Shown here: positions 1-6,477 of the stretch, piece by piece
Layout: each line of letters opens with the position of its first letter
How positions within the stretch are numbered: the first letter of the stretch is position 1
Assembly (NCBI GenBank): GCA_002391105.1
Contig: DGRT01000164.1
Coordinates: forward strand, 1 to 12,929
Length of the DNA: 12,929 nt
Direction of reading: 5' to 3'
From: Lachnospiraceae bacterium UBA4381
GTDB taxonomy: Bacteria; Bacillota; Clostridia; Lachnospirales; Lachnospiraceae
Translations under genes and position numbers: made by a program
Notes under the pieces: generated by a model
Told to the model about the DNA's origin: nothing
The model's database searches: none
Seen by the model: the letters and a program-made list of their open reading frames with translations, nothing else

Positions 1-944
1 ATAAATGCCTTGTTGACCATATCCATTTCCTTCTGGCAGTCACCATATGTAAAGTCAACCTGCTTTCCGCCAACCCAGCAGTTCTCATCTCTCATATCTC
101 TTGGAACTGTCCAGTCAAGAGTGATATTGGTAAATGGTGACTGAGTACCCCATCTTGAAGGTGTATTAACACCAAAGATAAAGGACTGTATGCATTGTTT
201 TACTTCCTTCTGTGTAAGGTTATCTATTCTTACAAAAGGAGCAAGGTATGTATCAAAGGAGGAAAATGCCTGTGCACCGGCCCATTCATTCTGCATAATA
301 CCAAGGAAGTTAACCATCTGATTACACAGAGTTGATAGATGTCCTGCAGGAGCAGATGTAATCTTTCCCGGAATACCGCCAAGTCCTTCCTGAATAAGCT
401 GCTTAAGTGACCATCCTGCACAGTAACCTGTAAGCATACTAAGGTCATGAATATGGATATCTGTATTTCTGTGCGCTTCAGCTATCTCATTATCATAAAT
501 CTCAGTAAGCCAGTAATTGGCTGTAATAGCACCTGAGTTAGATAAGATAAGACCACCTACACTGTAGGTAACAGTTGAGTTCTCCTTAACTCTCCAGTCA
601 TTAACCTTAAGATAATTAGAAACCAGATCCTTATAGTTAAGCATGGTATTCTTAACATTACGAACCTTCTCACGCTGCTTTCTGTAAAGGATATAAGCCT
701 TAGCCACATCAGAATATCCGGCCTCGGAAAGAATCTTCTCTACGCTGTCCTGGATATCCTCCACAGTGATAAAACCATCCTTGATCTTATCCTCAAAATC
801 ACTTGTTACACGAAGTGCAAGCATATCAATAACTGTCGGATGATATTGCTTATTACTACCCACAAATGCCTTCTCTATGGCTGCACTGATCTTGCTTACA
901 TCAAAATCGACTTTGACGCCATCACGTTTGACTACCTGATACAT
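1..944 (-). CDS. nrdD: Anaerobic (class III) ribonucleoside-triphosphate reductase, N-terminal part
   Basis: The gene is cut by the left window edge; 314 residues are visible from ATG at 944. The enzyme reduces ribonucleoside triphosphates to dNTPs in the cytoplasm under anoxia, using a glycyl radical installed by NrdG. Residues 2-90 form an ATP-cone allosteric domain (MYQVVKRDG start, ending near ILYRKQRE). The catalytic core follows, with DIHIHD at 162-167 and YCAGWS at 174-179; C175 is probably the substrate-facing cysteine. QNEWAGAQAF (218-227) and the FTNITLDW stretch are also typical of the family. The C-terminal zinc site and glycyl-radical loop lie outside the window and cannot be checked. 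The start is fixed by TAGGAGGAA about 8 nt upstream. The gene follows nrdG with a 140-bp gap that holds a likely promoter and paired NrdR-like boxes, so it probably has its own regulated promoter. Confidence 0.96.
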   Translation of the reverse strand, partial: MYQVVKRDGVKVDFDVSKISAAIEKAFVGSNKQYHPTVIDMLALRVTSDFEDKIKDGFITVEDIQDSVEKILSEAGYSDVAKAYILYRKQREKVRNVKNTMLNYKDLVSNYLKVNDWRVKENSTVTYSVGGLILSNSGAITANYWLTEIYDNEIAEAHRNTDIHIHDLSMLTGYCAGWSLKQLIQEGLGGIPGKITSAPAGHLSTLCNQMVNFLGIMQNEWAGAQAFSSFDTYLAPFVRIDNLTQKEVKQCIQSFIFGVNTPSRWGTQSPFTNITLDWTVPRDMRDENCWVGGKQVDFTYGDCQKEMDMVNKAF

Positions 945-1002
945 TAAACCATTCCTCCTAAAAAATTATCTAATTTATCGCCCCCATAAGGTGGTATGTA
1001 TG

Positions 1003-1031
1003 AAGATAACACGAAAACAAAAAAAAAGCAA
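1003..1031 (-). promoter_or_regulatory. Probable nrdD promoter
   Basis: Reading the minus strand, TTGCTT (1031-1026) and TATCTT (1008-1003) are separated by exactly 17 nt. Transcription would start near 996, giving a leader of about 50 nt before nrdD. The hexamers are only moderate matches to the sigma-A consensus. The position supports the call, since the -35 overlaps the proximal NrdR-like box as expected for a repressed nrd promoter. No start site has been measured. Confidence 0.5.
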
Positions 1032-1070
1032 TATCTAGTATTCATTTTTTTTAATAAATACTAGATATTG
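1019..1070 (-). terminator. Possible rho-independent terminator after nrdG
   Basis: On the minus strand a perfect 14-bp inverted repeat (arms 1070-1057 and 1042-1029, 14-nt loop) is followed after one base by nine consecutive T (1027-1019), starting 15 bp after the nrdG stop. The stem is AT-rich and the loop long, so it would be a modest terminator. The same bases fit paired NrdR boxes, and both roles may hold. Confidence 0.45.
1026..1041. promoter_or_regulatory. NrdR-box-like operator, proximal to nrdD
   Basis: The core CAATATCTAG (1029-1038) matches all ten positions of the NrdR core CWATATMTWG as I remember the consensus ACACWATATMTWGTGT; over 16 bases about 13 agree. NrdR is the ATP/dATP-sensing repressor of ribonucleotide reductase genes and normally binds two boxes in phase on the helix. 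This copy overlaps the -35 of the proposed nrdD promoter, as expected for repression. Confidence 0.6.
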
Positions 1071-1073
1071 TAT
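1058..1073. promoter_or_regulatory. NrdR-box-like operator, distal to nrdD
   Basis: The core CTAGATATTG (1061-1070) matches nine of ten positions of the NrdR core CWATATMTWG. It lies 32 bp from the proximal copy, close to three helical turns, which is the usual spacing of NrdR box pairs. The two copies are also reverse complements of each other over 14 bp. Confidence 0.6.
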
Positions 1074-1084
1074 CTAAAAGTTTT

Positions 1085-1771
1085 TTATCCACGGACCTCA
1101 GCCCGCTTGACAAAGGGCTCTACGAGGCTTTTCAGGGCTTCCAGCTCTTCATGGCTGTAACCCTCCAGTCCGCTGTATCTGACGCTCTCTCGATCCACAA
1201 AGCCCTGCAGAAAGTACCTTTTAGCACCTGCTATCCATCTGGCTATAGACTGGAAGGACAGTTCATCGTGAAATTGTTTAACTACCGTAGTACGAAATTC
1301 ATAGTCCACCTGATCAGAAAGCAGGAACCTGATACTCTCATCTATCTTATCAGTATCAAAATCCTCTATACCGATAGTTTCCCCATATCTTTCCGGAGAA
1401 TTCTTCACGTCCATAGCGACGTAATCTATAAGACCCTTTCCAACCAGATCCTTAAGACGATCCGGATGATTCCCGTTAGTATCTAGCTTTATGGCAAAGC
1501 CCATATCCCTGATGCTTCTGATAAGCCCCTCCAGGTCATTTCTGAGGAGCGGCTCACCGCCTGTAAATGCCACCCCGTCCAGAAGTCCCTTTCTTCCTTC
1601 GAGAAATCCAAGAAGCTCTGTATCATCCATAACTACCGGAGCCGATCCATCCACCAGCTCCCAGTTATGACAAAAAGGACACCTCATATCGCAGCCTCCC
1701 AGAAAAACTGTACAGGCAACCTTGCCGGGAAAGTCCAGCAGGGTCATTTTCTGCAAACCATGTATATTCAT
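1085..1771 (-). CDS. nrdG: Anaerobic ribonucleotide reductase activating protein, radical SAM (NrdG2 type)
   Basis: This 228-aa radical-SAM enzyme uses S-adenosylmethionine and a [4Fe-4S] cluster to generate the glycyl radical on NrdD. The cluster motif CxxxCxxC is C27, C31 and C34 (GCDMRCPFCHN), followed by the SAM-binding GGEP at 71-74 (FTGGEPLL). The opening MNIHGLQKMTLLDFPGK is characteristic of the NrdG2 subfamily rather than the shorter enterobacterial NrdG. The length is normal and the frame is intact. The ATG start is supported by CGGAGAA about 8 nt upstream. It lies directly before nrdD on the same strand, the reverse of the common nrdD-nrdG order, with a hairpin and T-run between them, so the two may be separate transcripts or linked by readthrough. 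Radical-SAM activases can be misassigned by homology alone; the adjacent nrdD makes this assignment strong. Confidence 0.93.
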   Translation of the reverse strand: MNIHGLQKMTLLDFPGKVACTVFLGGCDMRCPFCHNWELVDGSAPVVMDDTELLGFLEGRKGLLDGVAFTGGEPLLRNDLEGLIRSIRDMGFAIKLDTNGNHPDRLKDLVGKGLIDYVAMDVKNSPERYGETIGIEDFDTDKIDESIRFLLSDQVDYEFRTTVVKQFHDELSFQSIARWIAGAKRYFLQGFVDRESVRYSGLEGYSHEELEALKSLVEPFVKRAEVRG

Positions 1772-1825
1772 ATATTATTCTCCGGTAATTATTCAGGTCA
1801 TGCATTCGCCAAACCCGTTTTACTT

Positions 1826-1851
1826 ACAAAAAGGTAATTTAAAGCTAATTA
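1826..1851 (-). terminator. Weak hairpin and T-run after glnN
   Basis: Just past the glnN stop the minus strand has TAATT and AATTA arms (1851-1847, 1839-1835) with a 7-nt loop, followed by CCTTTTTG. The 5-bp all-AT stem is too weak to be convincing alone. It is listed because nothing else in the 84-bp gap before nrdG could end the glnN transcript. Confidence 0.22.
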
Positions 1852-1855
1852 AAAA

Positions 1856-3955
1856 CTAGTTCACACTGAAGAGAAGCTGTCCGTAGCTTGGGAACGGCCA
1901 GTCTCTCTGCGAAGTAAGCATTTCCGCTTCATCCACATACTTACGAAGAGTGTCCATTCTCGGAAGCATTACATCACGAACAAACTCTGATGACTCGAAT
2001 ACATTATTAAAGGTCTTGAAGGTAGCCAGAGCGTCTTCAAGCTGAACAACAGCATCGAGTATATAATCCGTAAGATCCGCAAGTCTCTCCATGGTTGATA
2101 CTTCGTAATTGCATTTTACATTCGGACTTACCTGTCTCATCAGAACTGTAGTCTGTGAAAGTCTGTAAAGATATCTCTCCATTGCAGGCAGATAATTCTT
2201 ACGAACCATATCCACCATAGTAAGTCCCTCTATATTTACAGTCTTGACATAGTTCTCCAGCATTATCTCACAGCGGCTGTGTATCTCCGCATCTGTAAAT
2301 ATCTTGTGTCTCTTAAGCATTTCAGCATTTTTCTCATCCAGAAGATGCGGCATGGCATCAGCAGTCGTTTTAAGGTTTGAGAGTCCTCTTACCTCTGTAG
2401 CCTCCTTAACCCATTCCTCTCCATAGCCATTTCCATCAAAGAGAATTCGCTCATGTTTTGTAATCACATCCTTAATGAGATCATGCAGATCGTTCTCAAA
2501 ATCCTCTGACTTCTCCAGAATGTCAGCATACTGGCGAAGGCTTTCAGCAACAGCCGCATTGAGCATGATATTGCAGCAGGCGATACTGTTGGAGGAACCC
2601 AGTGATCTGAACTCGAATTTATTACCTGTAAAGGCAAATGGTGATGTTCTGTTTCTGTCAGTAGTATCTCTGCTGAATCTTGGAAGCGCATGCACTCCCA
2701 GCTTGATCTTTACTTCCTCCCTGCCCTGATAAGGAGTATCATTTTTAATAGCCTCAAGTATCCCTGTCAGCTCATCTCCAAGAAAGACAGAGATAATAGC
2801 AGGAGGAGCTTCATTTGCACCAAGTCTGTGATCATTTCCTGCTGTTGCAACAGACAGTCTCAGAAGATCCTGATAATCATCTACCGCCTGGATCACTGCA
2901 GAAAGGAAAAGCAGGAACTGGGCATTCTCTGAAGGTGTCTCACCCGGAGACAGAAGATTGATTCCCGTATCTGTTCCTATCGACCAGTTATTGTGCTTGC
3001 CGGATCCATTAACACCAGCAAAAGGCTTCTCATGGAGAAGACAAACCATACCATGTCTGTCTGCCACTTTCTTCATGATCTCCATAGTAAGCTGATTACC
3101 ATCTGTAGCTATATTAGTAGTTGAATAAATCGGAGCCAGCTCATGCTGTGCAGGAGCCACCTCATTATGCTCTGTCTTTGCGAGTATTCCAAGTCTCCAG
3201 AGCTCTTCATTCAGATCCTCCATAAATGCAGCGACACGAGGCTTGATAACACCAAAGTAATGGTCATCCATCTCCTGACCCTTCGGAGGCATAGCGCCAA
3301 ACAGAGTTCTGCCGGTATATTTGAGATCCGGTCTTTTAGAGAATACCTCTTTATCAATCAGAAAATATTCCTGCTCTGCCCCAACGCTGGTCTTTACATA
3401 CTTAGCATCTGTTCCGAAAATCTTAAGTATTCTCATCGCCTGACGATTGATAGCCTGCATGGATCTGAGAAGAGGAGTCTTCTTATCCAGTGCCTCACCG
3501 GAAAAAGAGCAAAAGGCTGTAGGAATACAAAGTGTATGATCCTTTATAAAGGCATAAGATGTAGGGTCCCATGCCGTATATCCTCTTGCCTCAAATGTGG
3601 CTCTCAGTCCTCCCGACGGAAAAGATGAAGCATCAGGTTCTCCCTTGATAAGCTCTTTGCCGGAGAATTCCATCAGTATCCCTCCATCCTTGGAAGGAGT
3701 AATAAAGCTGTCATGCTTCTCTGCAGTTACACCTGTGAGAGGCTGGAACCAGTGTGTAAAATGCGTTGCCCCGTGTTCCATAGCCCAGTTCTTCATCTCT
3801 TCAGCCACAGCATCAGCAACATTTTCATCCAGCTTTACATTCTCATCAATAGTACGTTTAAGAGAATTGTAAACATCATCAGAGAGTCTCGCTCTCATAA
3901 CCCTGTCATCAAATACATTTGAACCAAAGATCTCAGGAATATTAGTAATACTCAT
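1856..3955 (-). CDS. glnN: Glutamine synthetase, type III
   Basis: The 699-aa protein makes glutamine from glutamate, ammonia and ATP in the cytosol. Its size and motifs mark the large GSIII family, not the ~450-aa GSI. Visible signatures are the N-terminal GSIII domain (residues about 10-175), the glutamate/metal site GAEQEYF at 192-198, HNEVAPAQHE at 263-272, NGSGKHNNWS at 316-325 and, further on, the NRTSPFAFTGNKFEFR stretch. The frame could extend upstream to 4024, but I chose the ATG at 3955 because AAGGAGAA sits 5 nt before it and the MSITNIPEIFGSNVF opening matches the family. A longer form would add 23 residues and lacks a good ribosome site. The gene appears to be monocistronic: it has its own promoter region with a palindrome and is preceded by a 161-bp gap. 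GSIII is common in anaerobic gut and rumen bacteria, where it assimilates ammonia. Confidence 0.96.
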   Translation of the reverse strand: MSITNIPEIFGSNVFDDRVMRARLSDDVYNSLKRTIDENVKLDENVADAVAEEMKNWAMEHGATHFTHWFQPLTGVTAEKHDSFITPSKDGGILMEFSGKELIKGEPDASSFPSGGLRATFEARGYTAWDPTSYAFIKDHTLCIPTAFCSFSGEALDKKTPLLRSMQAINRQAMRILKIFGTDAKYVKTSVGAEQEYFLIDKEVFSKRPDLKYTGRTLFGAMPPKGQEMDDHYFGVIKPRVAAFMEDLNEELWRLGILAKTEHNEVAPAQHELAPIYSTTNIATDGNQLTMEIMKKVADRHGMVCLLHEKPFAGVNGSGKHNNWSIGTDTGINLLSPGETPSENAQFLLFLSAVIQAVDDYQDLLRLSVATAGNDHRLGANEAPPAIISVFLGDELTGILEAIKNDTPYQGREEVKIKLGVHALPRFSRDTTDRNRTSPFAFTGNKFEFRSLGSSNSIACCNIMLNAAVAESLRQYADILEKSEDFENDLHDLIKDVITKHERILFDGNGYGEEWVKEATEVRGLSNLKTTADAMPHLLDEKNAEMLKRHKIFTDAEIHSRCEIMLENYVKTVNIEGLTMVDMVRKNYLPAMERYLYRLSQTTVLMRQVSPNVKCNYEVSTMERLADLTDYILDAVVQLEDALATFKTFNNVFESSEFVRDVMLPRMDTLRKYVDEAEMLTSQRDWPFPSYGQLLFSVN

Positions 3956-3960
3956 AATTT

Positions 3961-3968
3961 TTCTCCTT
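3961..3968 (-). promoter_or_regulatory. Ribosome binding site that decides the glnN start
   Basis: AAGGAGAA on the minus strand ends 5 nt before the ATG at 3955. No comparable site precedes the in-frame codon at 4024, so the shorter 699-aa product is preferred. Confidence 0.8.
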
Positions 3969-4022
3969 GTTTTGTAAATACGGTAACATATCTTAAGCCA
4001 GACCTTCAAAAAATGCAATAGC

Positions 4023-4051
4023 ATTATATCTAAAACTTAATAATATTAAGT
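4023..4051 (-). promoter_or_regulatory. Probable glnN promoter overlapped by a palindrome
   Basis: A perfect TATAAT (4028-4023) lies on the minus strand upstream of glnN. The position 17 bp further up reads ACTTAA, a poor -35. A near-perfect palindrome (ACTTAATA-N-TATTAAGT, 4051-4035) covers that -35 and most of the spacer. Transcription would start near 4016, leaving a leader of about 60 nt. A weak -35 covered by a palindrome suggests control by a DNA-binding protein, whose identity I cannot name. Confidence 0.5.
4035..4051. repeat. 17-bp palindrome upstream of glnN
   Basis: Two 8-bp arms (4035-4042 and 4044-4051) flank a single central base. The left part (AAAACTTA, 4032-4039) can also pair with TAAGTTTT at 4058-4065, giving an alternative, larger stem. 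It does not resemble the GlnR/TnrA site TGTNAN7TNACA. It could be an operator for a different regulator. Confidence 0.55.
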
Positions 4052-4070
4052 GAAACCTAAGTTTTGAAAA

Positions 4071-4132
4071 AATATCGTAACCAGCACCGATAAACTGTTT
4101 CGTAATACGCGGTGTACTAAACCAGCGGTGCT
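4071..4132 (-). terminator. Possible terminator after cardiolipin synthase
   Basis: AGCACCG (4132-4126, inside the last codons) can pair with CGGTGCT (4089-4083) across a long loop. CACCG at 4114-4110 competes for the same right arm with a shorter loop. A T-rich stretch (ATATTTTTTC) follows about 10 nt later. The spacing from stem to T-run is poor, so this is a weak call. Confidence 0.25.
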
Positions 4133-5706
4133 ATAAGCTTTGCAAGTCTTCCCATACATTTATAGAAAAGCTTCTCATGATAAACAGATTCGTAGGTCAC
4201 CTCTCGGCATCTGGAAACGGATGTCTCAAAATCCCGCTCCACATCCATAACTGCGTCTGATTCATACATATATGTGGCACATTCAAAATGATGATACAGA
4301 CTCCGATAGTCAAGGTTGATAGAACCTACCACCGCTCTCTCATCATCAGAAACAAAGCACTTGGAGTGAACAAATCCCGGTTCATATTCATATATGTGCA
4401 CTCCACTTTTCAGAAGTCTCATATAATGCGATTTGGCAAGAGCATAAACCATCTTTTTATCAGGTATTCCGGGAAGCATTATACTTACCTCCACACCACG
4501 CTCGGCAGCAAATGTAATCGCATGCTCCAGCTCTCCATCGAGAATGAGATAAGGAGTCATTATATGAACATATGACCTGGCTCTGTTCAGTATATCAATA
4601 TATACGCTCTCTCCCACCTTATCATCATCCAGCGGAATATCACTATATGGCATAACATAACCACTGGGGCAAAGATCTGTATATTCTCCCGGTGCATCCA
4701 TATAGCTTCCCAGTTCGATCATCCCTGTATCTGCATACCACATCTGAAGAAACATAAGTGTATATGCCTTCACAGCATCTCCCCTTACCATAACAGCCGC
4801 ATCCTTCCAGTAGCCGAACCTTTCTACTTTGTTGATATATTCATCTGCCAGATTGACACCGCCATTAAAAGCAACCCTGCCATCTATGACCAGCACCTTA
4901 CGATGATCACGATAATTGTAATATGTGGAAACAAAAGGCTTTATAGGAGAAAATGCTTTCGCCGCTATCCCAAAGCTCCTGAGTCTTTGGTCGTAATTCT
5001 GCGGAAGCAGCTGCATCTCGCACATACCGTCATAGAGCACCCTGACCTCAACTCCCTGATTTACCTTATCCACCAGCTTCTTAAGAATCCTGCCCCACAT
5101 ATAACCTTCATCAATTATAAAGTATTCCAGAAATATAAACTTCTCAGCCTTGTCCAGCTCCTCCATGAGCTGTTCATACATTTCTTCACCGGAAGGATAA
5201 TATTTCACCTCTGTATTCTTATATACCGGAAAATTACCGGTACGATTAACATATCTGCATATATCTGCCATACCACAGTTCCTGTCAGACAGTTCCTTCA
5301 TTATATCTTCATCAACAGGCTGAACCTCCTTCGTTTCAGCTATTATCCTCTGTATCTTCTTCTTTTGAAATACATGACCTATATCGATTTTGGTAAAAAG
5401 AAGAAAGATAGTACCCGGGAAGGGCCATAGCGAAATAATAAAAAGCCACGTAAGCTTTGCCGAAGAATCCATCTCATTATTAAAAAGATAGAAAACCATA
5501 ACAACAGTAAATACAGCCTTAAATGCTGTATAATACTTAAACAGCTCTCCCAGAAGCTCAAAAAAAGTAAGAATGATCAGAACCTGAAATATAACCAGCA
5601 GCAATATCCCGACCAGACGGCTGAATATCAGTCTCAGTATCCCTTTCTTACGATACCTTATGAGTCTTATTTCATTTTCATCCTTACTGTAATTAGTAAC
5701 CTTCAT
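4117..5706 (-). CDS. cls: Cardiolipin synthase (phospholipase D family)
   Basis: The 529-aa membrane enzyme condenses two phosphatidylglycerol molecules to cardiolipin and glycerol. It has hydrophobic segments at about 23-48, 57-76 and 86-105 (the family's N-terminal anchor, here with an apparent extra segment), then two phospholipase D HKD motifs. The first is H268-R-K270 with D275 (HRKVLVID) and the second H447-S-K449 with D454 (HSKCFVSD). Each is followed by the expected G(G/S)xN sequence, NGGVN and GSINLD. Both catalytic half-sites are intact, so it should be active. The ATG at 5706 follows TGGAGAT by 5 nt. It is 69 bp downstream of mntP on the same strand with no clear terminator between, so co-transcription is possible. 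Bacteria often carry several cls paralogues, and this window does not show which one this is. Confidence 0.92.
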   Translation of the reverse strand: MKVTNYSKDENEIRLIRYRKKGILRLIFSRLVGILLLVIFQVLIILTFFELLGELFKYYTAFKAVFTVVMVFYLFNNEMDSSAKLTWLFIISLWPFPGTIFLLFTKIDIGHVFQKKKIQRIIAETKEVQPVDEDIMKELSDRNCGMADICRYVNRTGNFPVYKNTEVKYYPSGEEMYEQLMEELDKAEKFIFLEYFIIDEGYMWGRILKKLVDKVNQGVEVRVLYDGMCEMQLLPQNYDQRLRSFGIAAKAFSPIKPFVSTYYNYRDHRKVLVIDGRVAFNGGVNLADEYINKVERFGYWKDAAVMVRGDAVKAYTLMFLQMWYADTGMIELGSYMDAPGEYTDLCPSGYVMPYSDIPLDDDKVGESVYIDILNRARSYVHIMTPYLILDGELEHAITFAAERGVEVSIMLPGIPDKKMVYALAKSHYMRLLKSGVHIYEYEPGFVHSKCFVSDDERAVVGSINLDYRSLYHHFECATYMYESDAVMDVERDFETSVSRCREVTYESVYHEKLFYKCMGRLAKLIAPLV

Positions 5707-5729
5707 ATTTATCTCCAGAATAATATATT

Positions 5730-5759
5730 TCTGTATATTTTAATCTGTATATTTTAATC
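5730..5759. repeat. Perfect 14-bp tandem duplication upstream of cls
   Basis: The unit TGTATATTTTAATC occurs twice head to tail (5732-5745, 5746-5759), with two further matching bases at 5730-5731. On the minus strand it reads GATTAAAATATACA twice, 24 bp or more upstream of the cls start. The AT-rich unit contains -10-like hexamers (TATACA), and TTGGCA lies just upstream. Confidence 0.9.
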
Positions 5760-5775
5760 ATTCTGCCAATCGACA

Positions 5776-6360
5776 CTAAATAAATACCTCCACCAACAGC
5801 TTTACGCCAATAAGTATAAGTATAAGTCCGCCAAAAACCGAAGCCTTTCCTGATATTTTACCTCCTATAGCCCTGCCTATCTTTAAGCCCGCCAGGCATA
5901 TGACAAATGTAACAGCTCCTATAATAAACGAACCCGAAACTGCCGATACAGCACCATATCCTGATATGGCAAAGCCGGCAGAAAGAGCATCTATAGAAGT
6001 GGCAATTCCCTGCACCAGCAGCTCCCTCTTTCTGAGCGGTACAATATCCTCCTCTTCTGAACCCTGGGCATGTATTCCTTCAATCAGCATCTTAGTTCCT
6101 ATTATAGAAAGAATAATGAAGGATATCCAGGGCAGAAATATCTGAACCCTTCCAAATATCTCCAGAACTACATTAACCATCCCCCATCCTATAAGGGGCA
6201 TCAGCATCTGAAACCCACCAAAAACCCCGGCAATCATAAGACTTCTTCGGAGTTTCATATCCGATTCATGCAACCCGTTTGCAACAGAAACAGAAAAAGC
6301 ATCCATTGCAAGTCCAATCCCAAGCAGCAGATTGGTAAATAAAAAATCAATTACTAACAA
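5776..6360 (-). CDS. mntP: Putative manganese efflux pump MntP
   Basis: The 194-aa protein is a small inner-membrane exporter that lowers cytoplasmic Mn2+. It is hydrophobic throughout and fits six transmembrane helices arranged as two homologous halves. Each half carries the family's acidic metal motif: AMDAFSVSVANG with D20 and SIDALSAGF with D124. A charged loop near residues 100-112 (GSEEEDIVPLRKR) separates the halves. The start is TTG at 6360, supported by AAAGGAG 8 nt upstream; the only nearby ATG in frame falls at M19, inside the first motif, and would destroy the first helix. A hairpin that probably ends trpS lies upstream, so the gene likely has its own promoter, though I could not pick one. 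I see no Mn-sensing yybP-ykoY riboswitch, which often precedes such genes. Confidence 0.92.
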   Translation of the reverse strand: MLVIDFLFTNLLLGIGLAMDAFSVSVANGLHESDMKLRRSLMIAGVFGGFQMLMPLIGWGMVNVVLEIFGRVQIFLPWISFIILSIIGTKMLIEGIHAQGSEEEDIVPLRKRELLVQGIATSIDALSAGFAISGYGAVSAVSGSFIIGAVTFVICLAGLKIGRAIGGKISGKASVFGGLILILIGVKLLVEVFI

Positions 6361-6368
6361 AACTATAA

Positions 6369-6375
6369 CTCCTTT
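6369..6375 (-). promoter_or_regulatory. Ribosome binding site supporting the TTG start of mntP
   Basis: AAAGGAG lies 8 nt before the TTG at 6360 on the minus strand. This near-ideal Shine-Dalgarno sequence is the main reason for accepting a non-ATG start. Confidence 0.8.
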
Positions 6376-6426
6376 AACACCGCACTCCTATATGCTTAGA
6401 TAAACTAACAATCAGAATAATCGCCA

Positions 6427-6463
6427 CGAAAACGAGAGGATGGCATCATCTCTGAAGCCATCC
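6427..6463 (-). terminator. Probable terminator after trpS
   Basis: Fifteen nucleotides past the trpS stop the minus strand has GGATGGC (6463-6457) and GCCATCC (6444-6438), a perfect 7-bp GC-rich stem with a 12-nt loop. TCTCGTTTTCG follows, so the T-run is only four bases long and slightly displaced. The position right behind the gene favours a terminator. Confidence 0.5.
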
Positions 6464-6477
6464 CCCAACATATCTGA

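Noticed and set aside
3143..3628. Plus-strand open frame inside glnN, and others like it (for example 4903-5430, 8017-8544, 11888-12403)
   Set aside because: They lie antisense within well-identified genes, lack convincing ribosome sites, and translate to low-complexity sequence without recognisable domains.
3956..4024. N-terminally extended glutamine synthetase starting at 4024
   Set aside because: The extra 23 residues do not resemble the family, no ribosome site precedes that codon, and a strong AAGGAG site marks the ATG at 3955.
6361..6437. yybP-ykoY manganese riboswitch ahead of mntP
   Set aside because: The stretch is too short and shows none of the conserved loop sequences.
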